Below are positions 40,941-51,055 of a stretch of DNA of 64,000 nt, in pieces. The stretch spans positions 1 to 64,000 of the forward strand of contig NZ_JACRSY010000015.1 of assembly GCF_014384995.1 (NCBI RefSeq). Direction: 5' to 3'. The notes under the pieces are model-generated. The model was given only the letters and a program-made list of their open reading frames with translations. It had not been told where the DNA came from and ran no database searches. This DNA is from Zhenhengia yiwuensis (GTDB taxonomy: Bacteria; Bacillota; Clostridia; Lachnospirales; Cellulosilyticaceae). The position numbers and the translations under genes were made by a program. How positions within the stretch are numbered: position 1 is the first letter of the stretch; every line of letters starts with the position of its first letter.

Positions 40941-40985
40941 ATGAATGCCTCCTTTGAAGCTTATTATCTGCAAAAAAGCAAAAAA

Positions 40986-41035
40986 TAAAAAGCTATTTTA
41001 TTGTATTTTTTTCCAACAATAAAATAGCTTTTTTC
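40986..41035. terminator. Intrinsic terminator below the 766-aa surface protein gene
   Basis: The arms AAAAGCTATTTTATTGT and ACAATAAAATAGCTTTT form a 17-bp stem with U and A tracts on the two sides. It directly follows the stop of the leftward gene at 41036. Confidence 0.88.
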
Positions 41036-43336
41036 TTATCTCCAGTTGCTTTCAGGAATAAATCCAAATAATACTGGTGCAGATGAACCATTTGGAAGCA
41101 TATAAGTTAAAGTTTTTGTTTCTCCTGCTTTAACAACGCCTACAAATGCTCCTCTATTTGAACTTGGGAAATAGCCTACACTTGGCGCAAGATAAGCTTT
41201 ATCTTGTTCCCATTTAATTGCACCTTTAAACATATTACCACGAGGATTTAAAATAACTGCTGTATCTTCCTCTGCTGTAATGGTAATGTGATAGTTTATA
41301 CCAAAGTTTCCTCTATTCGCTACACTCTCTTGTAAAAGGGCATCATAGCCTGTAACCCATTCATCTTGCCCCTTACCAATTACAAGTTTTGTATTTTCAT
41401 CCTCATCCCTAAGGTCTACAAAAATATTTTTATCTAGTACATCGAAAGTTCCCCTTGGATGAACATCTCTTACTGGCCTTGGCATAAGAGGAATATCTTC
41501 TATTTTGTCATTTTGTCCAAGTAAAGCGACGGTAAAGGTAACAGGACCTTCTAATGCAACATCAAACATGCCTGAAATAGCCTGACCTTTTAACCAGTTT
41601 TTGTTTTGACTGTCATAAATAACAGTACGTGCACCTGGCTGTAAAGTAAGTATTTGACTACTTGTATTATTAAAATAATCTAAAAGAAGTTGTTGGCCTA
41701 CAAATAATACGTCATCTGATGGCCCTTTTGTTGTAAGCTTAGAAATAGTCCCTGTTACAGGTGCTTCTGTACGATTCTCAGCAATGACTACAAGACGTTT
41801 TCTATCCATCTGATTATCTACTGGATCAAAATTATTAATATGATGGAAAAGCACACGTCCCTGCCCTATAAGCGTATCTTCATAAAGGAGCCCTTTCTGA
41901 CTTACTACTTCTGGTGAGTTGCTCATAAACATTGTTCCTTTAGTATCTTCTAAAGAAACAGCATCTGCTTCTTTGTAATTTTGATAGTTAGTCTTTTCAA
42001 AGTTATCGAGTGTATCTCCAATTTGACCATTTGTAAATTTATCTTCAAATTCTGTTTTAAGTACTTCATCTGTTACGGTTACAGTTGTTTGTGCTTTTTG
42101 TGACCAATTACCGTAAGCATCTTTAATTTCTAAAGTTACAATATATTCGCCTTCTGTATAAATAGCAGTAGGTTTTGTAAATAAGTAATTGTTTACTGCA
42201 TCTTTTGCATCACGGTAAGTCCATTTTTCAGCCACGATGCTTTCCCACTCTTCATTTTCATACTCAAAACTAAATGTAATCGGCTCACCTTGTTTATATT
42301 CACGCTGATCAGCTTCAAACTCTATAACTTCTGGAGCCTCATTTGGCAGAATCATAATAGTCTGGCTTACCCAGTCACTCCATAAGCCTTTCTCATCTCT
42401 TACTTTTAATGAGATTTCGTAATAACCTTGTTTAGGCGTTTTGAAAATCTTATCAAGTGAAGCTGCTGTTTTAGATGGATCACCATCTATCATCCATAAT
42501 GTTTCCTTAATAAAATGCCCATCTGGGTCAAAGCTCATATCTTGTGCTTGTACGGTTTGACCTGCTATGTAACTTTCCTCTAAAAATTCAAAAGCTGCAA
42601 CTGGTGGTGTATTTGGCACTACAATTGGCTTTTCAATCTGTATAGTACGTGTAGCCTCATCATACTCAATCAGTAGTTCGAACTGCTCTGACATAAAACG
42701 TACTGGCAAAAGAGTTGTCCCATTTTCCACAATTGGCATAGCATCTACTACGATTTCCTCACCATTTATCCAGGCTTTTGGCTCTGTCGTAGATAAAACA
42801 ACAATTTTACCATCTTTCTCTACTGTAATCTGTCTGGTCTCTTGATTCCAGTCTACTTTTGCTTCTAAAATTTCTTCACCTACAAATCTTAACGGTAAAT
42901 AGGTACGTCCTGCTACAACTTTAGGTGCTAAAAGCAATTCTTTTACTTCTCCATAAAGAAAGACCGTTGTACTATCTAATGTTAATACAACTTTATCCTC
43001 ATCAATAACGGGTAGCTCTACTTCTGGTTGTTCCCCATCTATCGTCCCATCCTCTGGCAACAACTCGTCTGTTCCATCACCTGCTTCTGGTACTTGTTCT
43101 TCTAATGCACCCTCTTCTTGTGGTGGCACCTGTTCATCCTGCTCCAACAATTCATCACTCGGTAGCTGCGGCACCTGGGTATTTTCCTCTACTCCTTCTT
43201 CATTTGTTGGATTATCGCCTTCTGGATTACCTTCTTGACCTAATATAATGCCTGTATTTTCGCCTTCATCAGCCAATATAGAAATTGGGCTCAAAAAAAG
43301 TGTGCTAGCCATGAATAATGTCCATATTTTTCGCAT
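41036..43336 (-). CDS. Secreted surface protein with copper-amine-oxidase-type stalk and PKD-like domains
   Basis: The 766-residue protein has a signal peptide (MRKIWTLFMASTLFLSPISI), an acidic Glu/Pro linker (about 25-105), a Cu_amine_oxidN1 stalk pair (about 110-240, with AGRTYLPLRFVGEEILEAKV and TTLLPVRFMSEQFEL), PKD-like domains (about 245-420, PPVAAFEFLEESYIAGQTVQ), and a C-terminal domain of about 330 residues that I cannot name. It is a probable wall or extracellular adhesion or modifying protein. Confidence 0.8.
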   Translation of the reverse strand: MRKIWTLFMASTLFLSPISILADEGENTGIILGQEGNPEGDNPTNEEGVEENTQVPQLPSDELLEQDEQVPPQEEGALEEQVPEAGDGTDELLPEDGTIDGEQPEVELPVIDEDKVVLTLDSTTVFLYGEVKELLLAPKVVAGRTYLPLRFVGEEILEAKVDWNQETRQITVEKDGKIVVLSTTEPKAWINGEEIVVDAMPIVENGTTLLPVRFMSEQFELLIEYDEATRTIQIEKPIVVPNTPPVAAFEFLEESYIAGQTVQAQDMSFDPDGHFIKETLWMIDGDPSKTAASLDKIFKTPKQGYYEISLKVRDEKGLWSDWVSQTIMILPNEAPEVIEFEADQREYKQGEPITFSFEYENEEWESIVAEKWTYRDAKDAVNNYLFTKPTAIYTEGEYIVTLEIKDAYGNWSQKAQTTVTVTDEVLKTEFEDKFTNGQIGDTLDNFEKTNYQNYKEADAVSLEDTKGTMFMSNSPEVVSQKGLLYEDTLIGQGRVLFHHINNFDPVDNQMDRKRLVVIAENRTEAPVTGTISKLTTKGPSDDVLFVGQQLLLDYFNNTSSQILTLQPGARTVIYDSQNKNWLKGQAISGMFDVALEGPVTFTVALLGQNDKIEDIPLMPRPVRDVHPRGTFDVLDKNIFVDLRDEDENTKLVIGKGQDEWVTGYDALLQESVANRGNFGINYHITITAEEDTAVILNPRGNMFKGAIKWEQDKAYLAPSVGYFPSSNRGAFVGVVKAGETKTLTYMLPNGSSAPVLFGFIPESNWR

Positions 43337-43464
43337 CTTTTACCCTCCTTAAGCTGCTACTTCATTTCGTCTTTTCGAACATTTATCATTTTAACACACT
43401 TTTAACAATTTATAAGATAGTTTTATGGAATGTTATCAAATATTAACATTCCTTTCATATTTAA

Positions 43465-43926
43465 TTAGATTATCTCTTTAACATATTCTGTATTTGTAAA
43501 CTGTGGGAATTTAACACGTTCAATAACTATTCCATATGGGAAAGTTGCAAATACAGCTTCTTCAAATGTACCTTCTACTTCACCTTGAGCTCTTAATGCT
43601 TCAAACTGTTCTTTAGCTTTTTCAAGATGACTTTCTAAAATAATGTTATAAGTACTAACATGTCTCATTGTCTTGCTAATTTCTCCTGTCTCAAGACGAT
43701 TAAGTGTCGTACTATTTTGCATATCAATCATAATTTCACAAATTAATAAACTACCAATTTCATGGTTAAAAATTTTTCTAGCACGTTCTTTAATAGCTTC
43801 ATCACTCGTCTCATTATAAAGTTTTAACAAGGCTGTAAGGTTTGGCATAACCATTTTTTCGCCATTAGCTTTTTCAAAAATCACTTCATTATTTACTACT
43901 CTAAGTGCATCAAGTTGTTTACTCAT
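43465..43926 (-). CDS. Hypothetical cytoplasmic protein (153 aa)
   Basis: The ATG at 43926 gives MSKQLDALRVVNNEVIFEKA. The protein is soluble and helical, with TARKIFNHEIGSLL-like helices in the middle and an FATFPYGIVIERVKFPQFTN end. No family recognised. It lies alone between the surface protein and the sulfatase genes. Confidence 0.6.
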   Translation of the reverse strand: MSKQLDALRVVNNEVIFEKANGEKMVMPNLTALLKLYNETSDEAIKERARKIFNHEIGSLLICEIMIDMQNSTTLNRLETGEISKTMRHVSTYNIILESHLEKAKEQFEALRAQGEVEGTFEEAVFATFPYGIVIERVKFPQFTNTEYVKEII

Positions 43927-43974
43927 TAGTCTTAACATCCTTTATCTTTTAGTTTTTTTTAGCTTAGCATAATT

Positions 43975-45759
43975 TTAGTCAAGTGCCAACCTATTATATT
44001 GTATCATCCATAAGTTATTTAACACACTCTGCTCTAGCTTTGATAATGCTTCTAATGATTTAAGCTTTCCATCTTGATCTATTTGAAAGTTCTGCCCGTA
44101 AGCTTTTAAATGCTTATTGACCTCGATTAAATAGTTCATATAAGGGTCTTTATCATAACCTATATAATGAAGCATTTGGCTTCCAAGATAGGACGCATCT
44201 ATAACACCCATATTTTTAGCAGGTAAGTTATAATTATTCCACATGATAAAAGGTGTCTGATAAAGCTTATAGCAGTCCGCCTCATCAAAATTTCCTTCTA
44301 TATAATCAAACTTTTCATAAAGTTCATAATTTTCGTCCAAGGCTGGCAAGTGGTCACCATACATGACAATAATAGTGGGTTCTTCTACTTGCTCAAAATA
44401 GGCTATTAACTTATGAAGTGCTTTATCAGAATCCTTAACTCCATTAGCATAAGTAGTAAGGCGGCTCTTCTCTTCTGCTGTAAGATTATCTCCTTCAACG
44501 TGGATACCATTTGCTGTATAAATATCTGTATAAGGCATATGATTCTGCATGGTTACAACATGACAAAAGAGAGGTTCATTCTGATTGTTCTCATACAGCT
44601 CGATTACCTTATCTACTAATGCATCATCCGATACATAGTCTCTAGCAAGAGTAGGGTCTATAAGATCTTCACTTGCAATAAAAGTCTCAATACCTAAATC
44701 TTTATAAGCCTCATCTCTTGAGAAAAAAGCCTTTTCATATCCGTGTACTGCAAAAGTTTTATACCCCTCTTCCTGAAGAAGCTTAGGAATACTTGGTGTA
44801 TGCTCATTTACAAGCTTCATATAGGCTATATTCTGAGGGTCTGTAAAATAGACAGAGTGCCCTGTTAAGACTTCATACTCTGTTTGGCAAGTACGTCCAC
44901 CATAAACTTCTGTTGCAATACTACCACTTACATAATTCTCTCCATAATTTTGGAAATAAGCTAAAGGGTTTTCTGAATAAGAAATACCTGGAAGGTTCGT
45001 TAAATCAAATAGAGATTCGCTCATAATCATAATAATATTAGGCTTAGCAAAATGATTATTAGGGTTGTCCACTTTATAAGGCATAAGTAAATTCTTTACT
45101 GTATCTTCGCTATACCCTTCTGGCTTTTCAATGATTAAATCCACTACCTCCTGAGTAAAACCTATCATAAAACCATTGTCATTATACTGTTTATTAATAG
45201 TAAGGCTCTTTTCCTCTTTTTGTACTTCCTCATGTGAAGTGCATACCTTAGCCCCAATGATAGCTGTTGTAAAAAATAAGGTGCCAAACAGTACTCCACC
45301 TACCATACGATGTTTACGCCTGAGTGAAAGAGGCTTACATCTATATGCGGCTAGCATACTTATTAAACTTAAAAGGATGCCAATAACTACATGCCTCTCA
45401 AGCTGTATATTCATTTCCTTACTAATACTTGCTGCCTCTCCCGCTAGTATTAAATCAGCCGGTGTTAAATACTCTCCACTAATGATAAACTTATAAAAGG
45501 AAATAACACAGAAAGTCATATAGATACACCCTACTATAAGCACACCTCTCCCAGGCTTTTTACAAAGCACGCATGCGCCTAAAAGTAATAGCCATAGAAG
45601 CATCCAATTTATAAAAAAACTAAAAGGATACTCCATCATCCATCTAAAGATTCCTAGAAAATTCTGTCTAAGTAATGCTTCTCCACAGTATAAAATACTG
45701 TAGCTTAATACGAGTAGTAATATTCCCATCTTATAAAATTCTTTTTTCACTCTAACCAC
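43975..45759 (-). CDS. LtaS-like membrane sulfatase (phosphoglycerol transferase family)
   Basis: The 594-residue protein has five membrane helices in the first ~175 residues and an extracellular sulfatase domain. It shows the metal/nucleophile region NIIMIMSESLFDLTNL, GRTCQTEYEVLTGHSVYF with the catalytic Thr equivalent, FCHVVTMQNHMPYTD and YGDHLPALD with metal ligands. Such enzymes transfer phosphoglycerol to teichoic acid or glycolipid. The next gene upstream lies 6 bases away and is co-transcribed. Confidence 0.9.
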   Translation of the reverse strand: MVRVKKEFYKMGILLLVLSYSILYCGEALLRQNFLGIFRWMMEYPFSFFINWMLLWLLLLGACVLCKKPGRGVLIVGCIYMTFCVISFYKFIISGEYLTPADLILAGEAASISKEMNIQLERHVVIGILLSLISMLAAYRCKPLSLRRKHRMVGGVLFGTLFFTTAIIGAKVCTSHEEVQKEEKSLTINKQYNDNGFMIGFTQEVVDLIIEKPEGYSEDTVKNLLMPYKVDNPNNHFAKPNIIMIMSESLFDLTNLPGISYSENPLAYFQNYGENYVSGSIATEVYGGRTCQTEYEVLTGHSVYFTDPQNIAYMKLVNEHTPSIPKLLQEEGYKTFAVHGYEKAFFSRDEAYKDLGIETFIASEDLIDPTLARDYVSDDALVDKVIELYENNQNEPLFCHVVTMQNHMPYTDIYTANGIHVEGDNLTAEEKSRLTTYANGVKDSDKALHKLIAYFEQVEEPTIIVMYGDHLPALDENYELYEKFDYIEGNFDEADCYKLYQTPFIMWNNYNLPAKNMGVIDASYLGSQMLHYIGYDKDPYMNYLIEVNKHLKAYGQNFQIDQDGKLKSLEALSKLEQSVLNNLWMIQYNRLALD

Positions 45760-45765
45760 CTTTAC

Positions 45766-46662
45766 TTACCGAACCATATTTTTCTGATACCACTCCATGA
45801 CCTCTTCATGAGTGCTTGCTGCTTCTCCAATAATCCCTATCACTTCATCCTTCAATACCCATATAAGCTGATTTTCATCAAAAGCTTTAACAAAGTGTAT
45901 CTTTCCTGCTTTCGTTACTTGTTTAGCTATTTCTTCTGTCTTAATACGCCCAAACATTTTCTGCACATGATGTTTATATTTAAAAAGTTCTTCTCCTTTA
46001 TTAAGGACAGTACCATCTGCTACTATAGTGTCCCTCATAACTATATCTTCAACTTGTAGATAGCGCTTTTCCTTCTGTCCACCCTTTATATAAAGAGTTG
46101 TTGGGCTTAAAATAAGGTCGTACTTAAACGCTTCTTCTACTGATTGCATCTTTATTTGTCCTTCTTCTATAAGCTGAAGAATATATTCATAGAGAGCCAT
46201 AGGATTAAGACTAGGATTTTCTACAGTCTCACCATCTTCCTCTTCTTCTAAACAAGGTCTTAGTAAGGACCCTTCTCCCTCTTCTACCAGCTCATAATTT
46301 CTTCCTGCAAACTCTATCCTTTGCTCAGCCCTTATTCCTTCTTTTAAAAGAGTCTGTAGTAGGAACGGTTCTATACGTTTTATGACAATAGCTTCACAAT
46401 TTTTAAAGCATCTTTCAATCTTTCTTAACAGCTCATATACTTTTACTTCATCAAAGAGAATAACCAGTTTACTCTTTTTAAATTGATTATAATGAAGTGG
46501 ATAATTCATATAGTCTACCAACTTTTCTATATCGTCTGCTCCATAAACCTCCCATGTGTCTGACTTTTCGAAAGGTATCGCTTTAAGCTCTCCTTTATAA
46601 AAATCTCCTACATAAATTTGATGATTACTTATAAGCCAAATGATTGTATCCATTCTTTTCAT
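45766..46662 (-). CDS. Hypothetical protein (298 aa) paired with the LtaS-like gene
   Basis: The protein MKRMDTIIWLISNHQIYVGD has an alpha/beta N-terminal domain, an acidic middle (EEEEDGETVENP) and a C-terminal part with KMFGRIKTEEIAKQVTKAGK. No signal peptide or membrane helix is seen. It ends 6 bases before the sulfatase gene. No family recognised; a link to envelope synthesis is only inferred from position. Confidence 0.6.
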   Translation of the reverse strand: MKRMDTIIWLISNHQIYVGDFYKGELKAIPFEKSDTWEVYGADDIEKLVDYMNYPLHYNQFKKSKLVILFDEVKVYELLRKIERCFKNCEAIVIKRIEPFLLQTLLKEGIRAEQRIEFAGRNYELVEEGEGSLLRPCLEEEEDGETVENPSLNPMALYEYILQLIEEGQIKMQSVEEAFKYDLILSPTTLYIKGGQKEKRYLQVEDIVMRDTIVADGTVLNKGEELFKYKHHVQKMFGRIKTEEIAKQVTKAGKIHFVKAFDENQLIWVLKDEVIGIIGEAASTHEEVMEWYQKNMVR

Positions 46663-46796
46663 CCTATCTTCTTTATTTGCATTTATTTTATACCCTTTTT
46701 GTGCACTGTGCTACACTTTTTTATATAGTATTTATGTAATTTAATTGTTATAATAGAATAAAATAAAAAAGATGTATGAATAATGAGGTGATTTTT

Positions 46797-47195
46797 TTGT
46801 CTTCCACTTACGAAGAAGTTTATGATTTAATCCGCTCTAAGGAGTTTAAAAAAGCAGAAAAGCTCCTTACACATAGTTCAGTCAAAGACGATAAGTGGCA
46901 TTTTTTATATAGTAAAATTCTCCTGCACAAAGCTTGGTTTGATTCTGCAAAATCCCATCTTGAAAAGGCTATTGCACTTAATCCAAGTAATACAGTTTAT
47001 CAAAACCACTTAGCCAAACTTATGGCAAGAGGAGGTCGCTACAGTGATGATTATTACAATGGGCGACATTATAGAAAAAGCAATGGCTGTTGCTGCTGTT
47101 GCTGTGATGATTGCTGCAATTTTAGCTGCTGTGATCTTATTTGTTTGGATACTTGCTGTGAATGTATGGGCGGGGATCTGATTAGCTGTATTTAA
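46797..47195 (+). CDS. TPR-like protein with Cys-rich C-terminal domain
   Basis: Translation probably starts at TTG after GAGGTG, giving 132 residues. An N-terminal TPR-like helical repeat (FKKAEKLLTHSSVKDDKWHF ... AWFDSAKSHLEKAIALNPSN) is joined to a Cys cluster with six Cys in a row followed by DDCC and ending CLDTCCECMGGDLISCI. In related bacteria I recall J-domain proteins with this same Cys tail beside DUF5685 genes; here a TPR takes the J domain's place. Metal binding is likely, but the metal is unknown. Confidence 0.72.
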   Translation: MSSTYEEVYDLIRSKEFKKAEKLLTHSSVKDDKWHFLYSKILLHKAWFDSAKSHLEKAIALNPSNTVYQNHLAKLMARGGRYSDDYYNGRHYRKSNGCCCCCCDDCCNFSCCDLICLDTCCECMGGDLISCI

Positions 47196-47207
47196 AGGAG
47201 GCTCTAC

Positions 47208-48101
47208 ATGTTTGGTTATGTTACACCCCTTAAAGAAGAACTCAAGGTACACCAGCTTAACGCTTTTAAAAGCTACTACTGTGGACTTTGCCATCATATT
47301 AAAGGGAATTTTGGTCAGCTTCCTCGTATGGTACTTAATTATGATCTAGTAGCAATGGGGATGTTACTAGATGGTCTAAGTCCCGACAAAGCCTATATTC
47401 AAAAAAGAAGCTGTCTTGTACACCCTGGAACTAAAAAGCCCTTGATAGTACGCAATGAGGCCCTTGACTATACCGCTTCTATGAATGTGGCTCTTGTTTA
47501 CTACAAACTTCTAGATGATATGCAAGATGACCGTAGCCTTAAAAGCGAGTCACTGGCAAAATTACTCGCTCCTTATAAAGCAAAATTCAAACCAGAGGTT
47601 CGTAAAATAAATCATATGATAGAAATCCATCTAAAGCAGCTCTATCAACTTGAACAAACTGGAGACTTTGAATCTATTGATGAAATCTGTCATCCTTTTA
47701 GCTTAATTGTAGGGAATATACTTAAAGAATATCCTTATATCTTGGAAAATGATAGTCCTAAGTTACGGGAAAAACTTTTTGACTTTGGCTACGCCCTTGG
47801 CAAATGGATTTATATGTTAGATGCTCTAGATGATCTTGAAAAGGATATGGCTAAAAATAAATTTAACCCTATTTGCCAGCTTTATAATACAGAACATCTT
47901 ACTTATGAAACGCTCATTAAAAAAGTTAAAGATCCAATTAGCTTTACTATCTTAAATTGCGGGTATAACTGTCGCACATTACTTAATGAACTGCCTCTTA
48001 AACGTCATAAAGCTATCTTACAAAATATTATTAATCTCGGTATGATGGACCGCTATAATAAAGTTATATCTCCTTGTAAGCATTGTAAAGGAGGAAAGTA
48101 A
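47208..48101 (+). CDS. DUF5685 family protein
   Basis: The 297-residue protein starts MFGYVTPLKEELKVHQLNAF and has the family's Cys pairs: YYCGLCHHIKGNFG near residue 25 and PCKHCKGGK at the end. RSCLVHPGTKKP and YALGKWIYMLDALDDLEKDM are also typical. The helical middle with Asp-rich DALDD recalls prenyl-type helices, but no activity is known. It is the middle gene of a three-gene operon with the Cys-rich protein. Confidence 0.88.
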   Translation: MFGYVTPLKEELKVHQLNAFKSYYCGLCHHIKGNFGQLPRMVLNYDLVAMGMLLDGLSPDKAYIQKRSCLVHPGTKKPLIVRNEALDYTASMNVALVYYKLLDDMQDDRSLKSESLAKLLAPYKAKFKPEVRKINHMIEIHLKQLYQLEQTGDFESIDEICHPFSLIVGNILKEYPYILENDSPKLREKLFDFGYALGKWIYMLDALDDLEKDMAKNKFNPICQLYNTEHLTYETLIKKVKDPISFTILNCGYNCRTLLNELPLKRHKAILQNIINLGMMDRYNKVISPCKHCKGGK

Positions 48102-48102
48102 A

Positions 48103-48639
48103 ATGACAACTAAACAACTTGTTACAGGCGCTCTGCTCTCTGCCTTAACCCTTGTCGCTTTATATTTTACTTTTCTCCTTCCAACTAATACACTTACGTT
48201 ACTTACAATTGCTTCAGTTATGGTACCCATTGCACTTATCCGTGGCAATGTCAAAACTTCTTTACTGGTTTATATAACTTCTAGCATACTTTGCCTCATT
48301 CTTATGCCACTTAATATTAGTGTACTTTATATTTTATTTTTTGGCATATACGGTCTACTCAAGTACTTTATTGAAAAGCTCAATCACCTATCATTTGAAT
48401 GGATACTAAAATTAGCCTTCTTCAATAGTGTATTTTTTATTGGTTTTAAATTTATAAAAACGCTTATTAGTCCTCACGCTTTTGATGGGCTCGGAATACT
48501 TGCTGAAAAATTTATTCCTAATGTACCTTATGGTGACCTTCTTATTTTGATTCTATTAGGACAAATTGTTTTCATCCTTTATGATTATGCTTTAAGTCTT
48601 CTCATTGACACTTATTACAGTTACTTTTCCAAGTACTAA
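48103..48639 (+). CDS. Membrane protein, ECF S-component/DUF2232-like (178 aa)
   Basis: The protein has five to six hydrophobic helices (TGALLSALTLVALYFTFLLP, LLTIASVMVPIALI and others), resembling small integral proteins such as ECF substrate-binding components. The start lies two bases from the DUF5685 stop. A metal or vitamin transport role would fit a Cys-rich operon but is not shown. Confidence 0.65.
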   Translation: MTTKQLVTGALLSALTLVALYFTFLLPTNTLTLLTIASVMVPIALIRGNVKTSLLVYITSSILCLILMPLNISVLYILFFGIYGLLKYFIEKLNHLSFEWILKLAFFNSVFFIGFKFIKTLISPHAFDGLGILAEKFIPNVPYGDLLILILLGQIVFILYDYALSLLIDTYYSYFSKY

Positions 48640-48682
48640 AAATGGCTATTGCACTAAGCAGTTAGTGCAGTAGCCATTTTTT
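48638..48682. terminator. Bidirectional terminator between convergent operons
   Basis: AAAATGGCTATTGCACTAA and TTAGTGCAGTAGCCATTTT form a 19-bp stem with one mismatch and a 4-base loop. It can serve both the DUF5685 operon and the DUF4838 gene. Confidence 0.88.
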
Positions 48683-48685
48683 TCT

Positions 48686-50605
48686 TTAATTATTTCTTGT
48701 AAAATGACTCGCCCAGCGTCCTATACTAAGTATTCTAAAGCCATCAAATCCTCTTTGCATTTCATCTTCATGTCTATTAATATAATGTGCAAACTCACTC
48801 CAGTATGCATTAGCTTTTTCTGTTTCTCCTTTTGCCTTAGCTGATAAAGCTTTTGCAAATAACTTGGTGTACTCTAAATGATAAAGGATATACCTCCAAG
48901 ATAAATTCTCTGTTATATGTTCATGATTTTGATGTGCTAATGCTACACTTTCAAACTTATCAACTACTTCACAAACTTTAATAACCTCTTCTGAGTATGC
49001 TTGATTTAAACCACCTGATTCAAGTTGCCAGTAATCCATATCGAAGATATCTGATACTTGCATGAGATACTCTTTTACAAGCTCCCATCCTTCACCAAAA
49101 GCATATTTAAAGTAATCTCTCGCTATCTCTTCGAATTCTGCTTCTACATTCCAAAGTGTTCTACCCATTACATAGTTTGGCAGAGCTGTAGGGAAGAAAG
49201 TACGTTGTTGTTGACAGCTTAATAAGCCATTAAGCCCAAGGTTACGCAAATTTTTAACATCTTTACTAATGATTCTTGAAATCTCATAGTAACCTGCATC
49301 TCCATAGTGAGAACGTCCTAGATGATAGTCAAAGTCAAAGCTATCTCCATCAAAACATGCTTGCCACTCCTTAAGAATTTTTAAATAGTTAGTAATTGTA
49401 TGTGGTAATGTGATCTTATTTAAAGCAAAAGGTTTAAGTTCTTCTTGTACTTCTTCTACATCTTCAAAGGACTTAGTGAAAGTTCTAGAAATTGGTGCAA
49501 ACATCATTACAAAGCGCTCTGGATGATGTAATTTTTCCTTGATCGGTGTCCATAAAAGTTCAAAATAAAGTAAGAAAGCTATCTTATTGTCTAATCCTTC
49601 TGCAGTTAATTTCTCATCTAATAAGTTAAGAATCTGTACATACCAATCAGTTGGTGTAAGCGTCTTACATCTTTCACATTCACAATGATTGTTAAAAGCA
49701 TCCGCTACCCATACATGAATCATATCTGCTTCTTTATGTGTTTTAGCATAGTTTACAATGCCATCTGTAAATGCTTCTTGTACTTTAGGTGATGAATAAC
49801 AAAGATTGGTGTTAAGTGGAACATTCCCATAAAACTCTCTTTTTCCATTAATAAGAGCTAGGCACTCTCTTTGTTCATCTGTTAAAGCTATCTTCTCTGC
49901 ATCCCAACCACGTCCTGGTACACCAATGGCTTCACATGTCCATCCATGACCTACTGCATGATAAATAAGACCTCTTTTCTTAATTTCCTTTACTAATCCT
50001 TCTGTAAATTCTTCTGCCATTTCATCATCAAAAAATTCTTTTTGTTTAAGTGGATTCTCTGCATGTATATACCATTGTTTAAAGAAAGAGTAGGCATGCA
50101 TAAATTGAATAAAATAACTATTGTAACCTAATTTGGGTAGCCATTCGATCATATCTTTTACATTATCATATGTATTAGACCCCTCAATTACAACACCTCT
50201 ATGTCTAAGAGATGCTATTTCTTTAAGTTCAACATTCATATCTTCTAATGCTTTATGTATCAGTACTTCCCCATCTTTACAAGGTCTTAACCACCTACAT
50301 CCTAACTCCGTTAAGAAACGATAAACACCTATTAGAATACTTCTTTCATTTGTCCCTGTAATAAATCCATTACCTTTTACGATTGCTATAGCAATACCAT
50401 CATCTAAAGCTTTATCTTTTACCTCAAAGTTTACACCTATTTGATCATCACTACCTAGCCATATTCCTTGTAAAGCTTTATCATAACTTGATTTTTCTAC
50501 AATTTGAAAGCAATCCTTACCAGTCACTAGAGTTAAGTATTTTGCTAATTCTCTAGCACTATATTTTATGGTTTCCCCATTACCTATTCTATAAATCATA
50601 TGCAT
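48686..50605 (-). CDS. DUF4838 glycan-processing protein
   Basis: The 639-residue protein starts with a GH20/GH67-type N-terminal domain (YSARELAKYLTLVTGKDCFQ; GFITGTNERSILIGVYRFLT then ELGCRWLRP), followed by a TIM-barrel-like DUF4838 region (HVWVADAFNNHCECERCKTL, with two Cys pairs). The C-terminal part is helical. It has no signal peptide, so it acts inside the cell, perhaps on imported oligosaccharides. The substrate cannot be read. Confidence 0.82.
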   Translation of the reverse strand: MHMIYRIGNGETIKYSARELAKYLTLVTGKDCFQIVEKSSYDKALQGIWLGSDDQIGVNFEVKDKALDDGIAIAIVKGNGFITGTNERSILIGVYRFLTELGCRWLRPCKDGEVLIHKALEDMNVELKEIASLRHRGVVIEGSNTYDNVKDMIEWLPKLGYNSYFIQFMHAYSFFKQWYIHAENPLKQKEFFDDEMAEEFTEGLVKEIKKRGLIYHAVGHGWTCEAIGVPGRGWDAEKIALTDEQRECLALINGKREFYGNVPLNTNLCYSSPKVQEAFTDGIVNYAKTHKEADMIHVWVADAFNNHCECERCKTLTPTDWYVQILNLLDEKLTAEGLDNKIAFLLYFELLWTPIKEKLHHPERFVMMFAPISRTFTKSFEDVEEVQEELKPFALNKITLPHTITNYLKILKEWQACFDGDSFDFDYHLGRSHYGDAGYYEISRIISKDVKNLRNLGLNGLLSCQQQRTFFPTALPNYVMGRTLWNVEAEFEEIARDYFKYAFGEGWELVKEYLMQVSDIFDMDYWQLESGGLNQAYSEEVIKVCEVVDKFESVALAHQNHEHITENLSWRYILYHLEYTKLFAKALSAKAKGETEKANAYWSEFAHYINRHEDEMQRGFDGFRILSIGRWASHFTRNN

Positions 50606-50800
50606 TGTTTAACATCCTCCTTATACCTTCTATACAATTGATTCAATTATATAAAAAAATAAGTATAATTTCTAGCCATTTTTAATTTATTTAATTTATT
50701 TTTATAATTAATTCTTCTTCCTATACTTTCATTATTTTTCTCTACATTTTTATCTCTTTATCTATTAAAAATAAAAATTTTTTCTAATGTATAATAAAAG

Positions 50801-50848
50801 GTAGGTATACCGCACAGAATTTATTCTATACAGTATACCTACCTTTTT
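50801..50848. terminator. Terminator after the small basic protein gene
   Basis: AGGTAGGTATAC and GTATACCTACCT form a 12-bp stem around about 19 bases, with A and U tracts. The ~190 bases from 50606 to 50800 hold only AT-rich leader and probably the promoter of the DUF4838 gene. Confidence 0.8.
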
Positions 50849-50855
50849 TTAGTTC

Positions 50856-50996
50856 TTAATGATTGTTTGCACTGTTTTTATTCCAATGTTTTTTGAAATC
50901 TGTTGCTTTTGTTCCTGGATCCTTTTCAAGCCCACTTCTTTTTCTGCTTTTTTGTGAGCCTTGTTGTGGAATATCAAACTTAGTTGCTTCACCCAT
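50856..50996 (-). CDS. Small basic hypothetical protein (46 aa)
   Basis: MGEATKFDIPQQGSQKSRKR continues to HWNKNSANNH. GAGGTGACAGACAAC precedes the start. It is hydrophilic and probably disordered. It lies between the DUF4091 and DUF4838 genes and ends in a terminator. Function unknown. Confidence 0.5.
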   Translation of the reverse strand: MGEATKFDIPQQGSQKSRKRSGLEKDPGTKATDFKKHWNKNSANNH

Positions 50997-51055
50997 GTTG
51001 TCTGTCACCTCATTTATTAGGATTACTTTTTTAGGGTGTGCATTAGGCTAAAGAT

